Below the pieces are notes generated by a model. It saw nothing but the letters and a program-made list of their open reading frames with translations. It was not told the origin of the DNA and did not search any database. Both the position numbers and the translations under genes were made by a program. From contig NZ_JACIBU010000001.1 in NCBI RefSeq assembly GCF_014195485.1, positions 2,914,001 to 2,978,000 on the forward strand: a stretch of DNA of 64,000 nucleotides, given 5' to 3'. Source of the DNA: Modestobacter versicolor. GTDB taxonomy: Bacteria; Actinomycetota; Actinomycetes; Mycobacteriales; Geodermatophilaceae. This document shows, piece after piece, positions 16,235-23,429 of the stretch; position 1 is the stretch's first letter; the number at the start of each line of letters is the position of its first letter.

Positions 16235-17892
16235 GCCGGCTCCTCGCTCGGTGCGACGGGGGTGATCTGGGGGTGGGCGGCCCGCTGCTGGCCGACCCGC
16301 ACGTGCTCCACGGCGGCCCGCTCGACCGGCAGGCCGGCGACGTAGCGCTCCATGAACGCGTCGAAGCCGGCGACGTCGGCCGGGTCGGGCCGGTGGGTCC
16401 GCAGGCTCGCTGCGGCGAAGACCGCGGTCTCCAGGTAGTCGGCCAGGCCCTGCTCCGGTGTGCGCCGGGTGGCGAAGGCGGCCAGGACGGCGATGCCCCA
16501 GGCGCCGCCCTCCGCGGCGACGTCCCCGACGGCGACCGGGGTGTCGATCGCGGCGGCCAGGTAGCGCTGCGCCACGCCCTCGGTCTTGAACAGGCCGCCG
16601 TGGGCGAACATCCGGTCCAGCCGCACGCCCTCGGCCTTCTGCAGCACGTCCATGCCGATGCGCAGGGTGGCCAGCGAGGAGTACAGCTGCGTGCGCATGA
16701 AGGAGCCCAGGTCCAGCGGGCTGTCCGGGGAGCGCAGGAACAGCGGCCGCCCCTCCTCGAGCCCGGTGATCGGCTCGCCGGAGAGGTAGTTGTAGGCCAG
16801 CATCCCGCCGCCGTCGCCCGCGCCGTCCAGGGCGGCGGTGAAGAGCGTCTCGAAGACCCGCGCGGAGTCGGCCTCGGCGCCCAGCGCCCGGGCGAACTGG
16901 CCGAAGAGACCGGCCCAGGCGTCGAGCTCGCTGGCGCCGTTGTTGCAGTGCACCATCGCCACCGGGTCGCCGGCCGGGGTGGTCACCAGGTCCAGCTCGC
17001 GGTGCACCGCGCCGAGCGCCCGCTCGAGCACGACCATCGCGAAGATGCTGGTGCCCGCGGACACGTTGCCGGTGCGCGGGGCGACCGAGTTGGTGGCGAC
17101 CATCCCCGTGCCCGCGTCGCCCTCCGGCGGGCAGAGCGGGGCGCCCGGGCGCACCCGGCCGCTCGGGTCGAGCAGCGCCGCGCCCGCCTCGGTCAGCGTG
17201 CCGGCCGGCTGGCCGGCGACGGCGACGGCCGGCAGCAGCCCGGCCAGGTGCAGGTCGGCCCCGGCCTCGGCGGCGAGCTGGTCGAACCGGGCCAGCATGG
17301 TGGCGTCGTACCCGCCGGTGGCGCTGTCGATGGGGAACATGCCGCTGGCGTCGCCGACGCCGAGCACCTGCTCGCCGGTGAGCCGCCAGTGCACGTAGCC
17401 GGCCAGCGTGGTCAGGTGCGCGATCCGGCCGACGTGCTCCTCGCCGTCCAGCACGGCCTGGTACAGGTGCGCGACGCTCCAGCGGTGCGGGATGTTGCAG
17501 CCGAACTCGGCGCTGAGCCGCTCGGCGGCGCGGCCGGTGTTCGTGTTGCGCCAGGTGCGGAAGGGCGCGAGCAGCTCGCCGTCGGCGTCGAGGGCCAGGT
17601 AGCCGTGCATCATCGCCGACACACCGAGCGCGCCGACCGTGGTCAGCTCCACGCCGTGCCGGCGGCGCACGTCCTCGGCGAGGGCGGCGACGCTCTGCTG
17701 CACCCCGGCCCAGACCGCCTCCAGCGAGTACGTCCACAGCCGGTCCACGAGCTGGTTCTCCCAGTCGTGGGTGCCGACGGCGAGCGGCGCGTGGTCCGAG
17801 CCGATGAGCACGGCCTTGATCCGGGTCGAGCCGAACTCGATCCCGACGGCCGTGCGGCCTGCGGTGATGTCTGCGACGGCGTCCGTCGTCAT
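16231..17892 (-). CDS. araB: FGGY-family carbohydrate kinase, probable L-ribulokinase
   Basis: A 553-residue sugar kinase with the ASKHA fold: VGIEFGSTRIKAVLI (phosphate 1, about residues 15-29), GVSAMMHGYLALD, a TSIFAM adenosine segment and HGGLFKTEGVAQRYLA near the C-terminus. It should phosphorylate L-ribulose, judged from its place at the head of araB-D-A. By eye the sequence looks closer to the xylulokinase-like FGGY group than to classical AraB, so the symbol rests on context and substrate specificity is inferred. AAGGAG precedes the ATG. A LacI-type operator lies 81-94 bp upstream of the start, between this gene and the regulator gene. Confidence 0.85.
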   Translation of the reverse strand: MTTDAVADITAGRTAVGIEFGSTRIKAVLIGSDHAPLAVGTHDWENQLVDRLWTYSLEAVWAGVQQSVAALAEDVRRRHGVELTTVGALGVSAMMHGYLALDADGELLAPFRTWRNTNTGRAAERLSAEFGCNIPHRWSVAHLYQAVLDGEEHVGRIAHLTTLAGYVHWRLTGEQVLGVGDASGMFPIDSATGGYDATMLARFDQLAAEAGADLHLAGLLPAVAVAGQPAGTLTEAGAALLDPSGRVRPGAPLCPPEGDAGTGMVATNSVAPRTGNVSAGTSIFAMVVLERALGAVHRELDLVTTPAGDPVAMVHCNNGASELDAWAGLFGQFARALGAEADSARVFETLFTAALDGAGDGGGMLAYNYLSGEPITGLEEGRPLFLRSPDSPLDLGSFMRTQLYSSLATLRIGMDVLQKAEGVRLDRMFAHGGLFKTEGVAQRYLAAAIDTPVAVGDVAAEGGAWGIAVLAAFATRRTPEQGLADYLETAVFAAASLRTHRPDPADVAGFDAFMERYVAGLPVERAAVEHVRVGQQRAAHPQITPVAPSEEPA

Positions 17893-17972
17893 GCCGGGAG
17901 CTCCTTCCGCCCACCGATGACGGGCCTGGGTCGAGCGGGCCTGCGCACCGCAGGACGCGGAGCAGGCGCGGA

Positions 17973-17986
17973 TGTTAACGCTAACA
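17973..17986. promoter_or_regulatory. LacI-type operator of the araBDA operon
   Basis: TGTTAACGCTAACA has perfect TGTTA/TAACA arms around a central CG step, the classic LacI/GalR-family palindrome (compare TGTTAGCGCTAACA). It lies upstream of the kinase gene and 10 bp beyond the regulator's stop. A near-identical site precedes the ABC importer at 23287. Confidence 0.8.
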
Positions 17987-17995
17987 AGGGCCGGG

Positions 17996-19042
17996 TCAGG
18001 CCGCCGGTGGCGGGCCGGTGCTGGCCCGCACGACGAGCTGCGGCATGACCGGCTCGGCGTGGAAGGCCTCGCCGCGGAGCCGGGCGAGCACCGACTGCAC
18101 GCCCCGCCGCCCCAGCTCGGCGAAGTCCTGCCGCACCGTGGTCAGCGGTGGCGTGTAGTACGCGGCCTCCGGGACGTCGTCGAAGCCGACGACGCTCACG
18201 TCGCCGGGCACCGAGAGCCCCTCGTCGTGCAGGGCGTTGATGACCCCGAGGGCCATCTGGTCGTTGGCGACGAAGACCGCCGTGACCGGTTCGCCACTGC
18301 GGCGCCCGGCCCGCACCCGGGCGGCCAGCTGCCGGCCGGCCGCGTGCCCGGACGACGGCCACCAGTTGCCGTAGGCGACGTCCGGGACCGGGGCGCCGGC
18401 GGAGACGAGCTCGCGGCGCCAGCCCACCACGCGGCCGCGGGCCTCGAGCGAGTCGCCCGGCCCGGTCACGTGCTGCACCGTGCGGTGCCCCAGCCCGAGC
18501 AGGTGCCGGGTGGCCAGCGCGGCACCGACCTCCTGGTCGACCCAGACCGTGGGGTGCACCGGGTCGTGGCCCACCTGCACGGCGATCAGCGGGACCGGCG
18601 CCCGGAAGCGACCGAGCGCCTCGACCGCCTGCCCGTAGGTGGACAGCGCCACGACGGCGTCGACCGACTGCGCGACGAACCGGTCGACGGCCTCGCGCAT
18701 CGCCCCCTCGCTGTCGTCGTCGAGGATGGCGACACCGAGGGAGTAGCCGGCCGCCCGCGCGGCCTTCTCCAACCCGAGCAGGGTCTGCGCCGGGCCGTAC
18801 TGGTTGATGTGCGAGGTGACCAGGCCGATCGTCCGGGTCGAGCCGGTGACCAGGGCGCGGGCCGCCGTGTTGGGCCGGTAGCCCAGCTCGGCGATCGACC
18901 GCAGGACCCGCTCCCTGGTCGTCGGTGCGACGTTGGGGTGGCCGTTGACCACCCGTGACACGGTCTGGTGCGAGACGCCCGCGTGTGCCGCGACGTCGGA
19001 CATGCCCAGTGCGCGCGGCGCCCCCTCGGGCAGCACGGTCAC
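17996..19042 (-). CDS. LacI-family transcriptional regulator of arabinose genes
   Basis: A 348-residue repressor. The N-terminal helix-turn-helix and hinge are clear: MSDVAAHAGVSHQTVSRVVN (residues 14-33) and GYRPNTAARALVTG. A periplasmic-binding-protein-like sugar-sensing domain follows (TRTIGLVTSHIN, FVANDQMALGVINAL, VVGFDDVPEA). It probably represses araB-D-A and the importer through the two palindromic operators, and releases them on binding arabinose or a derivative (family knowledge plus position). It lies between the importer and the catabolic genes, with a hairpin upstream separating it from the permease. GTG 19042 gives the standard spacing from N-terminus to HTH. Confidence 0.9.
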   Translation of the reverse strand: MTVLPEGAPRALGMSDVAAHAGVSHQTVSRVVNGHPNVAPTTRERVLRSIAELGYRPNTAARALVTGSTRTIGLVTSHINQYGPAQTLLGLEKAARAAGYSLGVAILDDDSEGAMREAVDRFVAQSVDAVVALSTYGQAVEALGRFRAPVPLIAVQVGHDPVHPTVWVDQEVGAALATRHLLGLGHRTVQHVTGPGDSLEARGRVVGWRRELVSAGAPVPDVAYGNWWPSSGHAAGRQLAARVRAGRRSGEPVTAVFVANDQMALGVINALHDEGLSVPGDVSVVGFDDVPEAAYYTPPLTTVRQDFAELGRRGVQSVLARLRGEAFHAEPVMPQLVVRASTGPPPAA

Positions 19043-19046
19043 TCCT

Positions 19047-19082
19047 CACTGGGGGCGGCCTCTTTGCCGCCCCCCGTCAGTG
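19047..19082 (-). terminator. Terminator-like hairpin between permease and LacI genes
   Basis: GGGGGCGGC (19051-19059) pairs perfectly with GCCGCCCCC (19066-19074) around CTCTTT. Outer CACT/AGTG bases extend the stem after a 3-nt bulge. It lies just after the permease stop and directly before the regulator start. Confidence 0.65.
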
Positions 19083-19096
19083 GCCCTGCGGGACCG

Positions 19097-20350
19097 TCAG
19101 CGCGAGGAGCCCGCGCGCCGCTTGTTGTAGACGTCGAAGGCGACGGCGAGCAGCAGGATGAGGCCCTTGATGACCGACTGGATGGACTGGTCGACGCCCT
19201 GGAGCTGCATGCCGTTGCTCAGCACCGCGACGAGCAGACCACCGACCATCGCCCCGGCCACCGTGCCGACACCACCGGTGACGGCGGCGCCACCGATGAA
19301 GGCCGCCGCGATGGCGTCGAGCTCGAAGTTCTGGCCGGCCGCGGGCTGCGCGCCGTTGGACCGCGAGGAGTAGATGATCCCCGCGACCGCGGCCAGGAAG
19401 CCCATGTTGACGAAGATCCAGAAGTTGACGACCTTCACCTTGACGCCGGAGAGCGTCGCGGCGGCCAGGTTGCCACCGATCGCGTAGACCTGGCGGCCGA
19501 ACACCGAGCGCTTGGTGATCAGGCCGTAGACCGTGATCAGCACGCCGAGGATGATCAGCACGATCGGCAGGCCGCGGGCGTGGGCCAGCTGCCAGGCGAA
19601 GTACATGACCACGGCAGCGACCAGGACGACGCGGGCCACGAAGAGCGGGAAGCTCTCGACCGGCTGCTTGTAGCGGATCCGAGCGACCCGGGTGCGGAAG
19701 CCGCTGACCGCGTAGCCGGCCACCGCGAGGGCACCGATGAGCAGCGTGAAGGCGTCGTAGCCGTTGCCGCCCAGCAGGCCGTTGAGGAAGCCGCTGGCGA
19801 CCTTCTGGTACTCGGGGGTGAAGGGCGACAGCGAGATGTTGTCCAGCACCTGCAGCGTGAGGCCGCGGAAGATCAGCATGCCCGCGAGGGTCACGATGAA
19901 CGCCGGGATGCCGACGTAGGCGACCCAGAAGCCCTGCCACGCGCCGACGGCCAGGCCGACCGCGATGGCGGCCAGCATGCCGACCCACCAGGGGGCGCCG
20001 TGCCGGATCACCAGGACGGCGGACGTGGCCCCGCTGAGCGCGACCACCGAGCCCACCGACAGGTCGATGTGGCCGGCGATGATCACGATGACCATGCCGA
20101 TCGCCAGCACCAGCACGTAGCTGTACTGCAGGACGATGTTGGTGATGTTGCCCGGGCTCAGCGACGTGCCGCCGGTGAGGATGGCGAAGAGCACCACGAC
20201 GACGAAGAACGCCACGTAGATGCCGCTCTGCCGCAGGTTGCGGGTGAGCAGCTCACGGAGGTCGCTCGTGCCGGTCTTCAGGGCCTTCGACTGGGCGTCG
20301 GACACCTCAGCCGGGGTCTCGTTGGTCTCTGGACCCGCGGTCCTGGTCAT
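19097..20350 (-). CDS. mmsB: Sugar ABC transporter permease (MmsB/GguB/XylH type)
   Basis: A 417-residue inner-membrane permease of the ribose/xylose BPD_transp_2 group, with about ten membrane segments. Landmarks are [19 protein letters not shown] (about residues 89-107), [17 protein letters not shown], the ATPase-contact loop [17 protein letters not shown] and [18 protein letters not shown]. The long central hydrophilic part (about 175-245) is characteristic of the XylH/GguB subgroup, which is longer than RbsC. It forms a homodimer pore with the ATPase encoded upstream (4-nt overlap) and imports pentoses delivered by the ChvE-like protein. A hairpin follows the gene. Confidence 0.9.
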   Translation of the reverse strand: MTRTAGPETNETPAEVSDAQSKALKTGTSDLRELLTRNLRQSGIYVAFFVVVVLFAILTGGTSLSPGNITNIVLQYSYVLVLAIGMVIVIIAGHIDLSVGSVVALSGATSAVLVIRHGAPWWVGMLAAIAVGLAVGAWQGFWVAYVGIPAFIVTLAGMLIFRGLTLQVLDNISLSPFTPEYQKVASGFLNGLLGGNGYDAFTLLIGALAVAGYAVSGFRTRVARIRYKQPVESFPLFVARVVLVAAVVMYFAWQLAHARGLPIVLIILGVLITVYGLITKRSVFGRQVYAIGGNLAAATLSGVKVKVVNFWIFVNMGFLAAVAGIIYSSRSNGAQPAAGQNFELDAIAAAFIGGAAVTGGVGTVAGAMVGGLLVAVLSNGMQLQGVDQSIQSVIKGLILLLAVAFDVYNKRRAGSSR

Positions 20351-21885
20351 GCTGCGAGCTCCCTCTCCTTGGTCATGAGCTTCATGAGGCTCTCCTGCGT
20401 GGCCTCACGGACCGGCTGCTCGCCGGTGATGCGCCCGGCCGAGAGCGTGTAGATGCGGTCACAGATGCCGAGCAGCTCGGGCAGCTCGGACGAGATGACG
20501 ATGACGGCCTTCCCGGCCGCCACCAGCTTGTTGATGATCGTGTAGATCTCGTACTTGGCGCCGACGTCGATGCCGCGGGTGGGCTCGTCGAGGATCAGCA
20601 CGTCGGGGTCGGTGAACAGCCACTTGGACAGCACGACCTTCTGCTGGTTGCCGCCCGAGAGCTTGCCGACGATCGAGGAGACGCTCGGCGCCTTGATGTT
20701 CATGTCGCGCCGGCTGTCCTCGGCGACCTTGGTCTCCTCGTTGCCGTTCACCCAGCCGCGGGTGGACAGCTTGGCCAGCGCGGCCGCCGAGACGTTGCGC
20801 CGGATGTCCTCGATGAGGTTGAGGCCGTACTTCTTGCGGTCCTCGGTCGCGTAGGCGATGCCGTTGTCGATGGCCTCGGAGACGCTGCGCGCCCTGACCT
20901 CGCGGCCGTGAACGAAGACCCGACCGGAGATGTCCCGGCCGTAGGACCGGCCGAAGATGCTCATCGCCAGCTCGGTGCGCCCGGCGCCCATGAGGCCGGC
21001 GATGCCGATGACCTCGCCCGCCCGCACGTTGAAGTTCGCGTGGTCGACGACGAGGCGGTCCTGGGTCGGGTGCTTGACGGTCCAGTCCTCGACCCGCAGC
21101 ACCTCCTCGCCGGGGTGCGACTCGCGGTCGGGGTAGTAGGACTCCAGGTCGCGGCCGACCATGCCGCGGATGATCCGGTCGGTGTCGACGTCCGGGGCGC
21201 TCATGTCGAGCGTCTCGACCGTCTGGCCGTCGCGGATGATCGTGGTGTGCTGCGCGATCGCGACGATCTCGTTGAGCTTGTGCGAGATGATGATCGAGGT
21301 GATCCCGCGGTCGCGGAGCTGGCGCAGCAGGTCGAGCAGGTGCGCGGAGTCGGTGTCGTTGAGCGCCGCGGTCGGCTCGTCGAGGATGAGCAGCTTGACG
21401 TCCTTGGAGATGGCCTTGGCGATCTCCACCAGCTGCTGCTTGCCGACGCCGAGCTGGCCCACCGGGGTGACCGGGTTCTCGTCCAGGCCGACCTGGGCGA
21501 GCAGCTCGGCCGCGTCGGCGTTGGCCTTGTTCCAGTCGATGAGGCCGGAGCGGCCCTTGCGCTCGTTGCCCAGGAAGATGTTCTCCGCGATGGACAGGTA
21601 GGGCACCAGCGCGAGCTCCTGGTGGATGATCACGATGCCCACGTGCTCGCTGTCGCGGATGCCGCTGAACTTCTGGACGGCGCCGTCGAAGACGATCTCG
21701 CCGTCGTAGCTGCCGGCCGGGTACACGCCGGACAGGACCTTCATCAGCGTGGACTTGCCCGCGCCGTTCTCACCGCAGATGGCGTGGACCTCGCCGCGCC
21801 GCACCGCGAGTGACACGTCCGACAGCGCCTTCACGCCGGGGAACGTCTTGGTGATGGAGCGCATCTCCAGGATGTTGTCGTCCAT
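20347..21885 (-). CDS. mmsA: Sugar ABC transporter ATP-binding protein (MmsA/GguA type)
   Basis: A 512-residue double ATPase (two tandem NBDs), as usual for CUT2 pentose/hexose importers. In NBD1, Walker A is [14 protein letters not shown] (about 38-51), signature [14 protein letters not shown] and Walker [15 protein letters not shown]2 has a degenerate Walker A ([17 protein letters not shown]), signature [16 protein letters not shown] and Walker [13 protein letters not shown], the standard asymmetry of this family. It powers the permease encoded next. ATG 21885 follows a 183-bp gap with two hairpins that separate it from the binding-protein gene. Confidence 0.93.
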   Translation of the reverse strand: MDDNILEMRSITKTFPGVKALSDVSLAVRRGEVHAICGENGAGKSTLMKVLSGVYPAGSYDGEIVFDGAVQKFSGIRDSEHVGIVIIHQELALVPYLSIAENIFLGNERKGRSGLIDWNKANADAAELLAQVGLDENPVTPVGQLGVGKQQLVEIAKAISKDVKLLILDEPTAALNDTDSAHLLDLLRQLRDRGITSIIISHKLNEIVAIAQHTTIIRDGQTVETLDMSAPDVDTDRIIRGMVGRDLESYYPDRESHPGEEVLRVEDWTVKHPTQDRLVVDHANFNVRAGEVIGIAGLMGAGRTELAMSIFGRSYGRDISGRVFVHGREVRARSVSEAIDNGIAYATEDRKKYGLNLIEDIRRNVSAAALAKLSTRGWVNGNEETKVAEDSRRDMNIKAPSVSSIVGKLSGGNQQKVVLSKWLFTDPDVLILDEPTRGIDVGAKYEIYTIINKLVAAGKAVIVISSELPELLGICDRIYTLSAGRITGEQPVREATQESLMKLMTKERELAA

Positions 21886-21921
21886 GGACGCCGTCGTCCT
21901 CGCCCTCTCTGCACAGATGTC

Positions 21922-21946
21922 GGGCCGGGTGTCAGAGACCCGGCCC
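21922..21946 (-). terminator. Second hairpin in the chvE-mmsA gap
   Basis: GGGCCGGGT (21922-21930) pairs perfectly with ACCCGGCCC (21938-21946) around a 7-nt loop. It is the distal of two hairpins between the binding-protein and ATPase genes and probably lowers read-through or protects the upstream transcript. Confidence 0.5.
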
Positions 21947-22013
21947 CTTGTTCGGTTGCCCGGCGACCCGGGCTGTCCCGACCTGTTCGACAGAGCAGGG
22001 TCAGGAGGTGGTA

Positions 22014-22052
22014 CCGGCCGGGCCCGGCAGTCGTGCTGCCAGGCCCGGCCGG
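22014..22052 (-). terminator. Strong hairpin directly after the binding-protein gene
   Basis: Bases 22014-22030 pair with 22036-22052 over 17 positions with a single C/A mismatch. It lies 16 bp beyond the chvE stop. Such attenuating hairpins commonly make binding protein exceed ATPase and permease. Confidence 0.6.
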
Positions 22053-22068
22053 GACTGTGGGGCGGACG

Positions 22069-23223
22069 TCAGTCCGACTGGCCCTTGGCGACCTCGTCGG
22101 CCGTCCAGTACTCCGAGTCGATCAGGACGGACTGGATGTCGTCCTTGTAGACCGTCTCGACGGGCAGCAGGTAGGACGGGACGACCTTGACACCGTTGTC
22201 GTAGGTCTCGGTGTCGTTGGCCTCCGGCTCGTTGCCCTCGAGGAACGCCTGGGCAGCGGTGACGGCCTGCTCGGCCAGCAGCCGGGTGTCCTTGAAGATC
22301 GTCGAGCTCTGGACGCCGTCGTTGATCAGCTTGACCGAGGCGATCTCGGCGTCCTGACCGGTGACGATGGGCAGCGGGTTCGCCGAGGCGATGTCCGGGC
22401 CGTAGCCGGCGTTCTGCAGGGCGGTGATGATGCCGCGCGAGATGCCGTCGTAGGGCGAGAGGACGCCGTTGACCTTGGTGCCGTCGCTGTAGCTGCCGGT
22501 GAGGAGGTCCTCCATGCGCTTCTGGGCGGTCTCCTGGGACCAGCGCAGCGTGGCGGCCTGCTCGATGTCGGTCTGACCCGACTTCACGACGAGCGTGCCG
22601 TCGTCGATCTTGGGCTGCAGGACCGACATCGCGCCGTCGAAGAAGAAGGCGGCGTTGTTGTCGTCCAGCGAGCCGGCGAAGAGCTCGACGTTGAACGGCC
22701 CGGTGGCGGTGCCCTCGGAACCGTCGGCGTTGAGCACGCCCAGGCCGGTCAGCAGGGCGGTGCCCTGCGCGACGCCGACCTTGAAGTTGTCGAAGCTGAC
22801 GTAGAAGTCGACGTTCTCGGTGTCGCGGATGAGCCGGTCGTAGCTGATGACCTTGATGCCCTCGTCCGCGGCGGCCTGGAGCTGGCTGCTCAGCGCGGTG
22901 CCGTCGATCGCGGCGACGATCAGGAGGTCAGCGCCCTCGGTGATCATCTGGTCGATCTGCTGGCCCTGCGTGGGGATGTCGTCGTTCGCGAACTGCAGGT
23001 CCACCTCGTAGCCGGCGTCCTCGAGCTGCGACTGCACGGCATCGCCGTCGGCGATCCAGCGCTCGGAGGTCTGGGTCGGCATCGAGACGCCGATGGTGAG
23101 GTCCTCAGGGGCCGCGTCCTCGGTGTTCGAGTTGCTGCCGGCACCCTCGCCACCACAGGCCGTCAGGCCGATCGCCAGCGCGGCGCCCAGGGCGGTCAGC
23201 CCCAGCTTCTTGTTCACTGCCAC
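22069..23223 (-). CDS. chvE: Sugar ABC transporter substrate-binding lipoprotein, ChvE-like
   Basis: A 384-residue periplasmic-binding-protein type 1 protein. The signal peptide ends in a lipobox LTAC (Cys about residue 22), so it is anchored as a lipoprotein. The mature part closely follows ChvE/MmsE-type binding proteins: IGVSMPTQTSERWIADGD, VVAAIDGTALSSQL-like VAAIDGTAL, ISYDRLIRDTENVDFYVSF and FKVGVAQG are family hallmarks, and ChvE binds arabinose, xylose, glucose and galactose. GTG 23223 follows AAGGAG closely; GTG 23217 is an alternative two codons on. A LacI-type operator lies 64-77 bp upstream, tying it to the araBDA genes. Confidence 0.9.
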   Translation of the reverse strand: MAVNKKLGLTALGAALAIGLTACGGEGAGSNSNTEDAAPEDLTIGVSMPTQTSERWIADGDAVQSQLEDAGYEVDLQFANDDIPTQGQQIDQMITEGADLLIVAAIDGTALSSQLQAAADEGIKVISYDRLIRDTENVDFYVSFDNFKVGVAQGTALLTGLGVLNADGSEGTATGPFNVELFAGSLDDNNAAFFFDGAMSVLQPKIDDGTLVVKSGQTDIEQAATLRWSQETAQKRMEDLLTGSYSDGTKVNGVLSPYDGISRGIITALQNAGYGPDIASANPLPIVTGQDAEIASVKLINDGVQSSTIFKDTRLLAEQAVTAAQAFLEGNEPEANDTETYDNGVKVVPSYLLPVETVYKDDIQSVLIDSEYWTADEVAKGQSD

Positions 23224-23286
23224 ATCTCTCCTTCGAGACATCTGCCGCCCGTTGGCGCAGGTCCGCATCTGTGCGGACAGCCACAG

Positions 23287-23300
23287 TGTGAGCGCTAACA
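23287..23300. promoter_or_regulatory. LacI-type operator of the sugar importer operon
   Basis: TGTGAGCGCTAACA differs from the ideal palindrome TGTTAGCGCTAACA at one base. It lies upstream of chvE, at a distance similar to the 17973 site upstream of the kinase gene, so one regulator probably controls both. Confidence 0.75.
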
Positions 23301-23383
23301 ACCCGGGTGCGTCAAGCCCTGGGGCACAAGTCCCGCGTCACGGTCGCGTAACGACGCGTTCACGTGCCTCCTGCCAGGCGGAA

Positions 23384-23422
23384 CACCGGTGGCGCCTCCC
23401 CCGGAGGGGTGGGCCACCGGTG
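23384..23422 (-). terminator. Terminator of the ABC exporter operon
   Basis: CACCGGTGGC (23384-23393) pairs perfectly with GCCACCGGTG (23413-23422), and an inner CCTCCCCC/GGAGGGG pairing extends the stem. It starts 8 bp beyond the permease stop. Confidence 0.65.
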
Positions 23423-23429
23423 CGCCCTG

